DNA of 64,000 nt from Lacisediminihabitans sp046156175 (GTDB taxonomy: Bacteria > Actinomycetota > Actinomycetes > Actinomycetales > Microbacteriaceae), in assembly GCF_046156175.1 (NCBI RefSeq), contig NZ_JAYLVL010000003.1, positions 558,001 through 622,000 of the forward strand, in the 5' to 3' direction. Made by a program: the position numbers and the translations under genes. A model generated the notes under the pieces. The model was not told where the DNA came from and made no database searches. It saw nothing but the letters and a program-made list of their open reading frames with translations. The first letter of the stretch is position 1, and the number at the start of each line of letters is the position of its first letter. Below, one piece after another: positions 17,967 through 26,837 of this stretch.

Positions 17967-19325
17967 TCACTCCCGCCGCACGGTCGGCACCGGTGGGCGT
18001 CCACCCCGCCGTGGACGACGGCGGACATCCACCGATGACGGCGGCGTGAACCACGGCACGTTGTCGATCACCTCGATGCCCCAACCGTCGCGATGCACGG
18101 TGTGGTGGTGCTTGATGCAGAGCAGGATTCCGTTGGCCAGGTCGGTCGCCCCGCCGTGCGACCACCAGCGCAGGTGATGAGCCTCGGTATGGCTCGGCGG
18201 ACGGGAGCAACCGGCCACGGCGCATCCGCCTTCGCGTTCGGCGAGTGCGAGGCGCTGGGCCTTGCTGAACAGTCGGCGCGATATCCCGAAGTCGAGCACC
18301 TCGCCCACTCCGTCCAGCACGGCCGGGATGAGGTGCGCGTCGGCCGCGAGGTGACGGGCGGTGCCAGCTGAGATCGGTTGCTCGATACCGTCGATCTGGG
18401 CCTCGCCGACCCCGCCGAGCAGGGAGTCGAGGGTCATCCGCACCACGATCGTGGCCGACGGCAGCGGTACGGAGGTGCTGTCACAGGAGATGGCATGACG
18501 GGCCAGCTCGACGACGGCATCCGCCGCGATCTGGGCAAGAGTGCGGGAATCAGGCACCGGATCGGGCTCGGGTGCGTCGGCATTCGGAGCACCGAGGTCA
18601 GGCTCGTGAAAACGCGGAGCACGGATGACCTGGCCGACCTGCGCGTCGATGGCGGCGTCGAGAAAGGCGGATCCCGCGGGGTCGAGATCGAGCCGATAGC
18701 GCTTCATCCCGTTGGCGAGGATGCTGCGGCGCAGGGAGCGCCGTTCGACAAGGTCACCCTCCCGCTGTTCGATGCCGTCCACGTCGAGCGCATCGCGCCA
18801 GCGAGCGGCGACCGCGCGCACCATGTCCGCCGGCGACTCCAGCGCGAACTTCACAAGTGCCAGCTCGGCGGAGACGAGATCGTCCCGCTGCGCACGCGGC
18901 GACGCCTGGGTGAGCGCCGTGACGATGTGATTGGCGGAGTCGAGGGGGATGATCGCGGCACGGACGGCGTCGGCGACGGTCGGGAACGCGGGTGGCATCC
19001 GCTCGCCGAGCAGCGTGACGCGATCTGAAGTGGCCTCGGCGACCCGGCACAGCCGCTGCCCCTCGGCCGCCGTGATGTGACCCACGTCGGCGAGCATCAC
19101 TGCCGCGCTGGTGCTGCCGAGACGCGAGGCGAGGCCGTCGAGCCCCAGGCTGGACCGGGACCGCTTCACCACCTCGGCCGCCAGCCGCACCAGCCGCGAG
19201 TCGGCGGCGTGCCGAAGTTCGAACCCGCGCTCGAGCGCATCGAGCAGTGCGGCATCGGTGAGTGATTCGGCATCGGGGGCGCTCTCGACGTCGGTATCGG
19301 GGTGCGTCGCGGTCGGGGTGGTCAT
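17967..19325 (-). CDS. HNH endonuclease domain protein with DUF222
   Basis: A 452-residue protein of the 13E12-like DUF222 group that is repeated in many actinobacterial genomes. The DUF222 domain fills residues 30-330. The HNH part near 375-430 has the zinc pair CAVAGCS and the core HTEAHHLRWWSHGG...NGILLC..HHHTVH, all intact. GACACT precedes the ATG by six bases. The role is not known; mobile or defence activity has been suggested for the family but nothing here decides it. Confidence 0.85.
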   Translation of the reverse strand: MTTPTATHPDTDVESAPDAESLTDAALLDALERGFELRHAADSRLVRLAAEVVKRSRSSLGLDGLASRLGSTSAAVMLADVGHITAAEGQRLCRVAEATSDRVTLLGERMPPAFPTVADAVRAAIIPLDSANHIVTALTQASPRAQRDDLVSAELALVKFALESPADMVRAVAARWRDALDVDGIEQREGDLVERRSLRRSILANGMKRYRLDLDPAGSAFLDAAIDAQVGQVIRAPRFHEPDLGAPNADAPEPDPVPDSRTLAQIAADAVVELARHAISCDSTSVPLPSATIVVRMTLDSLLGGVGEAQIDGIEQPISAGTARHLAADAHLIPAVLDGVGEVLDFGISRRLFSKAQRLALAEREGGCAVAGCSRPPSHTEAHHLRWWSHGGATDLANGILLCIKHHHTVHRDGWGIEVIDNVPWFTPPSSVDVRRRPRRGGRPPVPTVRRE

Positions 19326-19741
19326 GAGGACAGTGTCGTAGTGGCCACCGACATTTGTGAACGCAATATCGCCGTTGACCAGCTGTTTCTGTGGGGAACT
19401 CAGCGAAACGGCAATTGTGGAGGAGAGGGTGTACCGGCGCCGGAACAGCCCAGGTTCGGGTTGGAAGCCGCTGATGATGACGAGAGATCACCGGTACTCG
19501 ATCGGATCACGGGACGTCCGGAACTCGTTGAGGAGATCAGTTTTTGCTACGTTCAGACCTGCCCGCTTTATCGGCGAGGGCAACAGCGGGGTCTACCGCT
19601 GACGAGGAACGCCGTGATGGTGATTCGACGCACAATCACGGGCGTTGCGTACCACGCAACGATTTGAGTCTCGACACGACCGCTCGATCGACCTGCACGA
19701 CAACCCGGCAGGCCGCAAGCCAGCTTCACTAGGCTTCCCCC
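19326..19741. other. 416-base gap with promoters and one hairpin
   Basis: It holds the HNH promoter at one end and the vanZ promoter (TAGGCT, 19730-19735) at the other. CGTTGCGT-ACC-ACGCAACG (19643-19661) is a perfect 8-bp hairpin. I find no gene, decayed gene or RNA that I can name in the middle. Confidence 0.5.
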
Positions 19742-20176
19742 ATGCTGCGAGGCCGAACCCGACGACTTCTCGCCCTCGCGAGCGTGGCGTATGTCGCGGC
19801 GTGCCTCGTAATCGGATTCTGGCCGTCTCCCGTCGACCGATCCATCGATGGTTCGCTCTTACACGTGCTCGCGTATCTGCACTCCATCGGGGTTCCAGAT
19901 GTCGTGGACTATAGGTTCATCGAACGTACAGCGAACGTGCTGCTCTTCGTGCCGCTCGGGGCCTTGGCTGCGGCGCAGCTCAGACGACGGCACTGGTGGA
20001 TCGCGGTCGTGGCGTGCATCGCGGTCTCGGGGTTCATCGAAACCGGCCAACTGCTAATGCTCCCGGCGCGTTGCGCGAGTTGGATCGACCTTCTCGCCAA
20101 TTCAGTGGGCGCCGCCATCGGCGTCAGCATCACGATGCTGTTGCGACGGCGCACTCTCTACACCACCAGCCGGTGA
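19742..20176 (+). CDS. VanZ family membrane protein
   Basis: A 144-residue protein with four predicted helices. The VanZ-type motif ERTANVLLFVPLG (the N-x-x-x-F/P-x-G core) and the FIETGQLLMLPARCASWIDLLANSVGAAIG segment are conserved. VanZ proteins are linked to glycopeptide (teicoplanin) tolerance in enterococci, but most chromosomal homologues have unknown roles. TAGGCT stands six bases before the ATG. Its last 47 bases overlap an antisense small gene. Confidence 0.87.
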   Translation: MLRGRTRRLLALASVAYVAACLVIGFWPSPVDRSIDGSLLHVLAYLHSIGVPDVVDYRFIERTANVLLFVPLGALAAAQLRRRHWWIAVVACIAVSGFIETGQLLMLPARCASWIDLLANSVGAAIGVSITMLLRRRTLYTTSR

Positions 20177-20282
20177 AGCGCTCGAGCATGACGAGTTCGC
20201 GCGGAGAGCCGCAGGTGTCGCACGGCGGGCTCGACGGGAGGTCGTCGGTGTGCTCGACGGCTCGGGGTTCGGGAGTGGTCAT
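20130..20282 (-). CDS. Small CxxC-CxxC zinc-ribbon protein
   Basis: A 50-residue open frame. Two knuckles, PPCDTCGS near residue 21 and WWCRECA near residue 41, would bind one zinc. The start is supported by TACAAT (20289-20294, minus strand), a near-perfect -10 exactly six bases upstream, the same leaderless arrangement found at many genes here. It begins 58 bases after mfd ends and its 3' end overlaps vanZ on the other strand. I do not recognise the family; it could be a nucleic-acid-binding accessory protein. Confidence 0.6.
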   Translation of the reverse strand: MTTPEPRAVEHTDDLPSSPPCDTCGSPRELVMLERFTGWWCRECAVATAS

Positions 20283-20298
20283 TGTCGGATTGTACGGC

Positions 20299-20355
20299 GG
20301 GTCTCGATACGGTCGCTGAGCGACCTACTCGACCAGCGACCTACTCGACCAGCGG
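20299..20355. repeat. REP-like element with duplicated tail at the mfd stop
   Basis: GGTCTCGATACGGTCGC...GCGACCTACTCGACCA, an imperfect palindrome, followed by a second copy of its last 16 bases (GCGACCTACTCGACCA). The mfd stop codon and its last residues VE are encoded by the tail (minus-strand GTCGAGTAG). Confidence 0.75.
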
Positions 20356-23300
20356 AGCATCCACCTTCAGCTCGGCGCCGAAGATGGCGACCAGCAGTTG
20401 GCCGGTCCACTCGATGAGGTCGGCATCGGCCAGCGGGATGCCCTGGCGCACCGGCAGCGGAACCGATACCGAGTGCGTCTGGGTGAAGTAGCGGGCTCCC
20501 GGGAACATCCGCTGAAGCCTGATCTGAATCGAGTCCAGCAGCTCCATGGATGCCACGCGCAGGTTGCCGCCGGCCGTGACAACCTCGGAGAGGCCGGCCT
20601 TCTGCGCCATCCGCCGCAGCCGCGAGACGGCGATGAGGTTGAGCACCTGGATGGGCGGCTCGCCGTAGCGGTCGGTGAGCTCCTCGAGCACGCGATCGAT
20701 CGAATCGGCGGATGCCGCGGGCGAGGACGCCGTCGACAGCTTCTGGTAGGCCTCGAGGCGCAGGCGCTCGCTCTCCACGTATTCCTCGGGGATGTGGGCA
20801 TCCACCGGCAGTTCGAGGCGGAGTTCGGTCTGGCCCTCCGCGACCTCGCCGCGGAAGGTGGACACGGCCTCGCCGATCATGCGCAGATACAGGTCGAAGC
20901 CGACACCGGCGATGTGACCGGACTGCTCGCCGCCGAGCAGGTTGCCCGCGCCGCGAATCTCGAGGTCCTTGAGAGCGACCTGCATTCCCGCACCGAGCTC
21001 GTTGTTGGCGGCGATCGTGGCGAGCCGGTCGTGCGCGACCTCGCCGAGCGGCTTGTCGGCGTCGTAGAGGAAGTACGCGTAGGCGCGCTCCCGGCCACGA
21101 CCGACCCGACCGCGCAACTGGTGCAGCTGGCTCAGGCCATACTTGTCGGCTCGGTCGATGATGAGGGTGTTCGCGTTGGCGATGTCGAGGCCGGTCTCGA
21201 TGATGGTGGTGGAGACCAGCACGTCGAACTTGCGCTCCCAGAAGTCGACCATCACCTGCTCGAGCACGTGCTCGGGCAGCTGGCCGTGAGCCACGGCGAT
21301 ACGGGCCTCCGGCACCAGCTCGGCGAGTTGGGAGGCGACGCGGCTGATCGACGAGACCCGGTTGTGCACAAAGAACACCTGACCCTCGCGCAGCAGTTCA
21401 CGACGGATGGCAGCCCCGACCTGCTTGTCGTTGTAGGGGCCGACGAAGGTGAGGATCGGATGCCGGTCCTCCGGCGGTGTCGCGAGCGTCGACATCTCGC
21501 GGATGCCGGTCACCGCCATCTCGAGCGTGCGCGGGATGGGCGTCGCGCTCATCGCGAGGATGTCGACGTTGGTCTTCAGCTTCTTCAGCGCGTCCTTGTG
21601 CTCGACACCGAAGCGCTGCTCCTCATCGATGATCACGAGCCCGAGATCCTTGAGCACGATGCTGGGGCTGAGCAGGCGGTGGGTGCCGATGACGACATCC
21701 ACCGTGCCATCCGCCATGCCCTCGATCGTCTCCTTCGACTCCTTGTCGGTCTGGAACCGGCTGAGCGCGCGCAGGTGCACGGGGAAGCCGGCGAAGCGCT
21801 CGGCGAAGGTCTCCATGTGCTGCTTCACCAGCAGGGTGGTGGGCACGAGCATGACGACCTGCTTGCTGTCCTGCACGGCCTTGAAGGCGGCGCGGATGGC
21901 GACCTCGGTCTTGCCATAGCCCACGTCGCCGGAGATGAGGCGGTCCATCGGGATCGGCCGCTCCATGTCGGCCTTGACCTCGTCGATGGTGGTGAGCTGA
22001 TCGGGGGTCTCCGCGAAGGGGAAAGCCTCCTCCAGCTCGCGCTGCCACGGGGTGTCGGGCGGGAACGCGTGCCCTCGGCTCGCCATGCGGGCCGAGTAGA
22101 GCTTCACCAGTTCGACGGCGATGTCGCGCACTGCCTTGCGGGCGCGTCCCTTTTGGGCCGCCCACTCGGATCCGCCCATCTTGCTGAGCGCGGGCGCCTC
22201 TCCCCCGACGTAACGGGTGAGCAGGTCGAGCTGGTCGGTGGGAACGTAGAGCTTGTCGTTGGGGTAGCCGCGCTTCGAGGGCGCGTACTCGACCAGCAGG
22301 TACTCGCGGTTGTTCTTGACCGCGTTGCGTCCGCCGGTGGAGACGGTGCGCTGCACCAGCTCCGCGAATCGGCCGATGCCGTGAGTCTCGTGCACAACGA
22401 AGTCGCCAGCCTTCAGCTGCAGCGGGTCGACCACGTTCTTGCGCCTACTGGCGAGTTTCTTCACCTGGCGGGTGTCGTAGCCGGCGGCCCGGCCGTAGAA
22501 CTCGCTCTCGCTGAGCAGTGCGAACTTGGTCTCCGGCAACTCGAAGCCGTGCTCGACGGATGCGCAGAGCAGGTACGCGACGCCCGTCTCGGTCTCGGCC
22601 GGGAACTCTTCCACGATGCGGGCGGCGAAACCGTGCTCGCCGAGGGCCTCCGCTGCGCGCTCGACCAGGCCGTGGCCGGCGGCGACGACCGCGACGGTCC
22701 AGCCATCCTTCAGTTTGTCGCCGACATAGTCGATCGCCCCGTCGGCCTGACCCTGGAAGGTGGGAACCGTGGTGGCATCGATGCGGATGTAGTGGTCGCC
22801 GTCGCGGAGCTCGGAGGTGGCGGAGGTCTCGGTCGCGGTCTCGATACGCTCGCTGGCGCTCGCCGCTCGACCAGCGGGTTCCGCGGCTCCACTGTCGAAG
22901 GAGCTCAGCGTCCACCAGTTGCGCGCGCCCGCGGCATCCCTCAGCGCGCTGACGCTCAGGAAGTCGCCCGAATCGAGGTCGATCGGCGCCTCGGCTCCCG
23001 CGGTCGCGGCATTCCACGCAGCGCTGAGGAACTCACGGTTCGTCTCGACGAGGCTGACGGCGCGACTCGCGACCCTTTCCGGCGCGAGAACCGCGATCGC
23101 GGCATCCGTCGGCAGGTAATGAGTGAGCGGCACGAGGCGGTCGGCGAGGGCGGGTGCCAGCGACTCCATACCGTCGACCGGGATGCCCTCGCTGATTTTG
23201 GCGAGCATCTGGCTGAGGCTCGGGAACTCGTGCTGCATCTCCCGCGCGCGCTGCTTGACAGCCTCGCTGAGCAGGAGCTCGCGGCTCGGCGGGAGCTCGA

Positions 23301-23991
23301 CAGTGGGGATCGGCTCGTCCATCGAACGCTGGTCGGCGACCGAGAACTGGCGGATCTGCTCGACCTCGTCCCCGAAGAACTCGACGCGCCAGGGGTGCTC
23401 CGCCACCGGTGCGAACACGTCGAGGATGCCGCCGCGCACCGCGAATTCGCCCCGACGGGTGACCATGTCGACTCGGGAATATGCCAGGTCGACCAGCTGA
23501 CGGCTGATGCCTGCCAGGTTGTAACCGCGCCCACCGGCGGAGAGGGCGAGCGGCTCGATGCTGGTGAGGTTGTCGGCGAGGGGTTGGAGCGCGGCACGCA
23601 CGCTCGCGACGATGACCAGGTCGCGCCGCGGGGCATCCTGCCAGCGCTGCATGGTGCGCAGGGCATGGATGCGCTTGCCAACGGTCTCGGCGCTCGGGCT
23701 CAAGCGTTCGTGCGGCAGGGTCTCCCAGGCGGGGAACTCGACGACCTGGGCATCCGGCATCACGCTGGCGAGCGCCGAGCGGAGCGACTCGGAATCACGA
23801 CCGGTTGCCACGATAGCGAGCAGGGCCTGAGGCGCGTTCGCCTTGTCGCCTCGAGCCTTGAGCAGAGAGGCGAGCAGCGGGGCGCGGAGGCCGTCGACCA
23901 GGGAGAAATCTGCGCTGCGGGAGCCCCAGGAGACGGCGTTTTCGAACGTGTGGGCGCGCAAAAGCGCAGAATTCAAGCCCGAAAGTATCAC
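20341..23991 (-). CDS. mfd: Transcription-repair coupling factor
   Basis: ATP-dependent translocase that removes stalled RNA polymerase and recruits UvrA; 1216 residues, the usual length. In order: the UvrB-like N-terminal part, the RNA-polymerase interaction domain (LKAGDFVVHETHGIGRF), the RecG-type motor with Walker A SGDVGYGKTEV and DEEQRFG, motif VI near QLRGRVGRGRERAYAYF, and the C-terminal autoinhibitory domain. GTG 23991 is chosen because TAGAAT precedes it by seven bases and family homology begins there. Residues about 372-385 (AGRAASASERIET) are encoded by a REP-like element, and another supplies the stop. Confidence 0.97.
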   Translation of the reverse strand: MILSGLNSALLRAHTFENAVSWGSRSADFSLVDGLRAPLLASLLKARGDKANAPQALLAIVATGRDSESLRSALASVMPDAQVVEFPAWETLPHERLSPSAETVGKRIHALRTMQRWQDAPRRDLVIVASVRAALQPLADNLTSIEPLALSAGGRGYNLAGISRQLVDLAYSRVDMVTRRGEFAVRGGILDVFAPVAEHPWRVEFFGDEVEQIRQFSVADQRSMDEPIPTVELPPSRELLLSEAVKQRAREMQHEFPSLSQMLAKISEGIPVDGMESLAPALADRLVPLTHYLPTDAAIAVLAPERVASRAVSLVETNREFLSAAWNAATAGAEAPIDLDSGDFLSVSALRDAAGARNWWTLSSFDSGAAEPAGRAASASERIETATETSATSELRDGDHYIRIDATTVPTFQGQADGAIDYVGDKLKDGWTVAVVAAGHGLVERAAEALGEHGFAARIVEEFPAETETGVAYLLCASVEHGFELPETKFALLSESEFYGRAAGYDTRQVKKLASRRKNVVDPLQLKAGDFVVHETHGIGRFAELVQRTVSTGGRNAVKNNREYLLVEYAPSKRGYPNDKLYVPTDQLDLLTRYVGGEAPALSKMGGSEWAAQKGRARKAVRDIAVELVKLYSARMASRGHAFPPDTPWQRELEEAFPFAETPDQLTTIDEVKADMERPIPMDRLISGDVGYGKTEVAIRAAFKAVQDSKQVVMLVPTTLLVKQHMETFAERFAGFPVHLRALSRFQTDKESKETIEGMADGTVDVVIGTHRLLSPSIVLKDLGLVIIDEEQRFGVEHKDALKKLKTNVDILAMSATPIPRTLEMAVTGIREMSTLATPPEDRHPILTFVGPYNDKQVGAAIRRELLREGQVFFVHNRVSSISRVASQLAELVPEARIAVAHGQLPEHVLEQVMVDFWERKFDVLVSTTIIETGLDIANANTLIIDRADKYGLSQLHQLRGRVGRGRERAYAYFLYDADKPLGEVAHDRLATIAANNELGAGMQVALKDLEIRGAGNLLGGEQSGHIAGVGFDLYLRMIGEAVSTFRGEVAEGQTELRLELPVDAHIPEEYVESERLRLEAYQKLSTASSPAASADSIDRVLEELTDRYGEPPIQVLNLIAVSRLRRMAQKAGLSEVVTAGGNLRVASMELLDSIQIRLQRMFPGARYFTQTHSVSVPLPVRQGIPLADADLIEWTGQLLVAIFGAELKVDAPLVE
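22837..22878. repeat. REP-like element inside the mfd coding sequence
   Basis: GGTCTCGATACGCTCGCTGG...GCTCGACCAGCGGG matches the intergenic copies at 20299, 25476 and 27035. It is read in frame as a short Ala/Ser/Glu-rich insertion before the RID domain of Mfd. Confidence 0.75.
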
Positions 23992-24056
23992 TTGATGGAT
24001 TCTACGCTCGGGGGGTGACAGGGGGCTGTCCTTGCTCGCTTCACGCGGCAGGCATC

Positions 24057-24612
24057 CGTCGCAAAGGGTCGTCGGGGGGGTTCCCGAGCCCATCCGTCGC
24101 AAAGTGTCGCCACTGGGGGGTGCCGACAACCGATAGTGACGGGCGGAGGCGGGTTCGACGGTGAGGCACTCCCGAGCCCGGGCCCACCCGTCACAAAGAG
24201 TCGCCACTGGGGGGTGCCGGGGACCGATTGCGACAGGCGGAGACGGGTTCGTCGGGGACGCCCTCCCGAGCCCGGGCGCACCCGTCACAAAGTGTCGCCA
24301 GTGGGGGTGTCGGCAACCGATAGTGACGGGCGGAGGCGGGTTCGACGGTGAGGCCCTCGCGAGCCCGGGCCCATCCGTCGCAAAGTGTCGCCACTGGGGC
24401 TGACGGCAACCGATACTGACGGGCGGAGGCGGGTTCGACGGTGAAGCCCTCCCGAGCCCGGAACCATCCGTCACAAAGTGTCACCAGTGGGGCTGCCGGC
24501 AACCGATAGTGACGGGCGGACACGGGTTCGACGGTGAGGCCCTCCCGAGCCCGGAACCATCCGTCACAAAGTGTCACCAGTGGGGCTGCCGGCAACCGAT
24601 TGCGACGGATGG
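24057..24612. repeat. 93-bp tandem repeat array upstream of mfd
   Basis: Full units start at 24095, 24188 (94 bp), 24282, 24375 and 24468, with a partial last unit at 24561. A first unit at 24057 has kept only its two ends (38 bp). Every unit begins CCGTCRCAAAGTGTCRCC and has CCGATAGTGACGG at its middle, so CCGTCAC and GTGACGG form an inverted pair about 37 bases apart. The array fills most of the 730-base gap between mfd and the next gene; frames stay open across it only because 93 is a multiple of three. Confidence 0.93.
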
Positions 24613-24718
24613 CGCCCGGTTCCAGTGACACCTTCCCAAAACCCCACAGGCCTGGGCCCTTACATCGCCCGAACACATCCCGTACTCGGCGACAACGTTG
24701 CAGTGGTGAGGTGACGTC

Positions 24719-25471
24719 ATGGTGACATCGAAGAAGCCCTCCCCCAGCGAGTCCAGGCCTGACGAGAATGACGCAGCAGCTCAGCCCGCCGCCGACACGG
24801 CACCGTTTCCCGAAACAGCGGCCCTCGCTGAAACCCAGCCGGTTCCCGAGACAGCGGCCCCCGGTGATACCCAGCCGGTTCCCGAAACAGTGGCCCTCGC
24901 TGATACCCAGCCGTTTGCCTCCGCGCAGCCGCACCCGGAGGCCACCCAGCCGCTCGGCCCGACCGAGCGACGCTCTCCCAGCGACAGCTCGGGAGTTTCA
25001 GGGGTGACTGTCCCGTCATTCGTGGGGCGTCATCCGCTCGCGCTGGGCATCACCGCCGCGGCGCTCGCTGTCGTGGTCGTCGCCGGGATCACGGCCTGGG
25101 GTGTCGGTACCGCGGTCGCCGCCTCGTACCAGACCGTGGGATCCGCGGTGGTGGCGCCGACGGCATCCGGTCGCCCTGTGGCCGGGGCACGAAAGCCGGT
25201 CAGCCACACGGTCGTTCGCGGAGAGATCGCGGGGATCGCGGGCTCTAGCTGGACGATCACGACCAGGGCCGGCGCGACTCAGCACGTCACCGTCGGATCG
25301 GCAACCCACTACGGCACGCCCAAGGTCCCGGCTACGCCGTCAGACTTCGTTGTCGGCACAGCGGTAGTCGTCGTGGAGAAGTCGGGCGACGGCGGCAAGA
25401 CCGCGGTACGGGTGGTTACGGCACGAGCTGGCGGGCAAGAGCCGGCGACTACTGCGACGCCAGGAACCTAA
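24719..25471 (+). CDS. Single-pass membrane protein with acidic N-terminal repeats
   Basis: A 250-residue protein not assigned to a characterised family. Residues 1-95 are acidic, Pro/Glu/Thr-rich and cytoplasmic, with three 12-residue repeats of the type PVPETAALADTQ encoded by 36-bp units. One membrane helix (LALGITAAALAVVVVAGITAWGVG, about 103-126) follows. The extracytoplasmic part resembles DUF5666-like small beta domains (RGEIAGIAGSSWTITTRAGATQHVTV). Start ATG 24719 has AGGTG five bases upstream. Thr-rich repeats near a membrane suggest a phosphorylation or FHA-binding tail, which is inference only. Confidence 0.75.
   Translation: MVTSKKPSPSESRPDENDAAAQPAADTAPFPETAALAETQPVPETAAPGDTQPVPETVALADTQPFASAQPHPEATQPLGPTERRSPSDSSGVSGVTVPSFVGRHPLALGITAAALAVVVVAGITAWGVGTAVAASYQTVGSAVVAPTASGRPVAGARKPVSHTVVRGEIAGIAGSSWTITTRAGATQHVTVGSATHYGTPKVPATPSDFVVGTAVVVVEKSGDGGKTAVRVVTARAGGQEPATTATPGT
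24803..24910 (+). repeat. 36-bp coding tandem repeat, three copies
   Basis: Units at 24803, 24839 and 24875, each encoding a PxPETxAxxxTQ dodecapeptide in the cytoplasmic part of the membrane protein. Confidence 0.9.
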
Positions 25472-25475
25472 GGCC

Positions 25476-25517
25476 GGGATCTCGATACGCTCGCCGAGCG
25501 AGCTACTCGATCAGCGG
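25476..25517. repeat. REP-like element, copy 1 of a tandem pair
   Basis: GGGATCTCGATACGCTCGCCGAGCGAGCTACTCGATCAGCGG-type imperfect palindrome (core TCGATACGCTCGC / GCGAGCTACTCGA) five bases after the preceding stop codon. Confidence 0.8.
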
Positions 25518-25527
25518 CGACGAGGCC

Positions 25528-25571
25528 GGGATCTCGATACGCTCGCAAAGCGAGCTGCTCGATCTCCGCGG
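25528..25571. repeat. REP-like element, copy 2 of a tandem pair
   Basis: Same core (TCTCGATACGCTCGC-aaa-GCGAGCTGCTCGAT) in the same orientation, ending next to the pth stop codon. The hairpin could also serve as a terminator for these convergent genes. Confidence 0.8.
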
Positions 25572-25575
25572 CGCA

Positions 25576-26169
25576 CTACTCGGCCGTCGGGGCGGTGTGG
25601 AAACGCAGTTGGGCCGCGACGAGGCCGTCGTGGGCGATCGCCTCCACGGCGTCGGCCGCATCCGTCAGCAAGTTGGGGAGCACGGCGCGCTCCGTCGACC
25701 CGAAGTCGCGCAGGACGAAGTCCGCAGCCGACTGGCGCCCGGGCGGACGCCCGATGCCGACGCGCACACGAGTGAAGTCTCCCGTGCCTATCGCCGAGAT
25801 GATGTCGCGAATACCGTTGTGGCCGCCATGACCGCCACCGAACTTGATCTTGAGCTTGTCGAACGGAATGTCGAGCTCGTCGTGAACGACGATGAGTTGC
25901 GCTGGCTCGATCTTGTAGAAATTGAGCAGAGACGCGACCGGACCGCCGGAGAGATTCATGAAGCTGTTGGGCTTGGCGAGTACGAGCCGCGGGCCCTCGA
26001 GCCCGGTGCGCCCCTCGGCGACCGTCGAGTTGGTCTTATGCGAGCGGAAGGATGCCGAGGCGCGGTCCGCGAGCTCGGCCAGAACCATCTGACCGACATT
26101 GTGTCGATTGCTGGCGTAGTCGGGCCCGGGGTTGCCGAGCCCGACTACGAGCCACTGAGTGGAGTCCAT
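25576..26169 (-). CDS. pth: Peptidyl-tRNA hydrolase
   Basis: Releases peptides from prematurely dropped peptidyl-tRNA; 197 residues, normal length. VVGLGNPGPDYASNRHNVG carries the catalytic His, KPNSFMNLSGG the substrate-binding Asn (Ser where Thr is more usual), VVHDELD the second acid, and KFGGGHGGHNGI the conserved Gly/His loop. It lies 32 bases after rplY, the usual actinobacterial pairing. Confidence 0.96.
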   Translation of the reverse strand: MDSTQWLVVGLGNPGPDYASNRHNVGQMVLAELADRASASFRSHKTNSTVAEGRTGLEGPRLVLAKPNSFMNLSGGPVASLLNFYKIEPAQLIVVHDELDIPFDKLKIKFGGGHGGHNGIRDIISAIGTGDFTRVRVGIGRPPGRQSAADFVLRDFGSTERAVLPNLLTDAADAVEAIAHDGLVAAQLRFHTAPTAE

Positions 26170-26201
26170 GGACCGCTACTGCAGGGTGTTGGTGAGTATT
26201 A

Positions 26202-26837
26202 CTACTCTGCGGCAGCTTCCTCGGCGGGGGCTTCCTCGGTCTCTTCGACCTCGGGGGTCTCGCCCAGGTCCTGCTCGACCGGGATGCTGATGGCGACCAC
26301 GAGCACCTCGGGATCGGTGACGAGCACCGAGCCCTCGGGCAGCACGACATCCTTGGCGAAGATCTGGGTGCCGGCTTCGAGTCCCTCGACGTCGACGACG
26401 ACGTTCTGGGGGATGTTCGTGGCCAGAGCCTCGATCGTGATCGACTTGGCGTCCAGGTCGACGGCGGTTCCGGAAACCGGCTCGCCCGAGACGTGAACGG
26501 CGACGTCGACCTCGACGCGCTCGCCCTTGCGCAGCACGATCAGGTCGATGTGCTCGATGATCTGGCGAAGCGGGTCCTTCTGCACGTCCTTGACGAGGGC
26601 GAGCTGGTTGGCTCCACCGTCGAGCTGGAGGTCCAGGATGGCGTTCGCCTTGCGCAGCAGGAGCGCGACCTCGTGGGCCGGAAGGCTCACGTGCTGCGGC
26701 TCGGTGCCGTGACCGTAGACGACCGCTGGCACCTTGCCGGCAGCGCGAAGCTTGCGAGCGACACCCTTGCCGAAGGTGGTGCGGGACTCCGCCGAAATCT
26801 TGTTGGTGAGCTCTTTATGAGCCTTCTTCTCAGACAT
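26202..26837 (-). CDS. rplY: 50S ribosomal protein L25 (general stress protein Ctc type)
   Basis: A 211-residue long-form L25 that binds 5S rRNA. The N-terminal L25 fold includes RTTFGKGVARKLRAAGKVPAVVYGHG. The C-terminal TL5/Ctc domain follows, and the acidic tail EETEEAPAEEAAAE is typical of actinobacterial members. AAGGAG stands seven bases before the ATG. The 224-base region upstream holds its leader and a REP-like copy near the gntK stop. Confidence 0.95.
   Translation of the reverse strand: MSEKKAHKELTNKISAESRTTFGKGVARKLRAAGKVPAVVYGHGTEPQHVSLPAHEVALLLRKANAILDLQLDGGANQLALVKDVQKDPLRQIIEHIDLIVLRKGERVEVDVAVHVSGEPVSGTAVDLDAKSITIEALATNIPQNVVVDVEGLEAGTQIFAKDVVLPEGSVLVTDPEVLVVAISIPVEQDLGETPEVEETEEAPAEEAAAE

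Noticed and set aside
19666..19695. Another copy of the REP-like element
   Set aside because: TCTCGACACGACCGCTCGATCG has only the left part and no clear palindrome.
20398..24018. A very long open frame opposite mfd (about 1200 codons)
   Set aside because: It is the antisense of mfd, rich in Val/Arg/Glu/Gly runs typical of reverse frames in high-GC genes, with no domain; mfd motifs are complete on the other strand.
23992..24474. Longer mfd start at 24474
   Set aside because: The extra 161 codons are repeat-array DNA; a GTG at 23991 with TAGAAT upstream gives the normal protein length.
24057..24612. CRISPR array
   Set aside because: Units are contiguous 93-mers with no unique spacers, and no cas genes are near.
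24191..24934. A frame encoding 31-residue repeats across the 93-bp array
   Set aside because: Open only because 93 is divisible by three; several frames stay open on both strands, there is no start signal, and it runs antisense into the start of the next gene.
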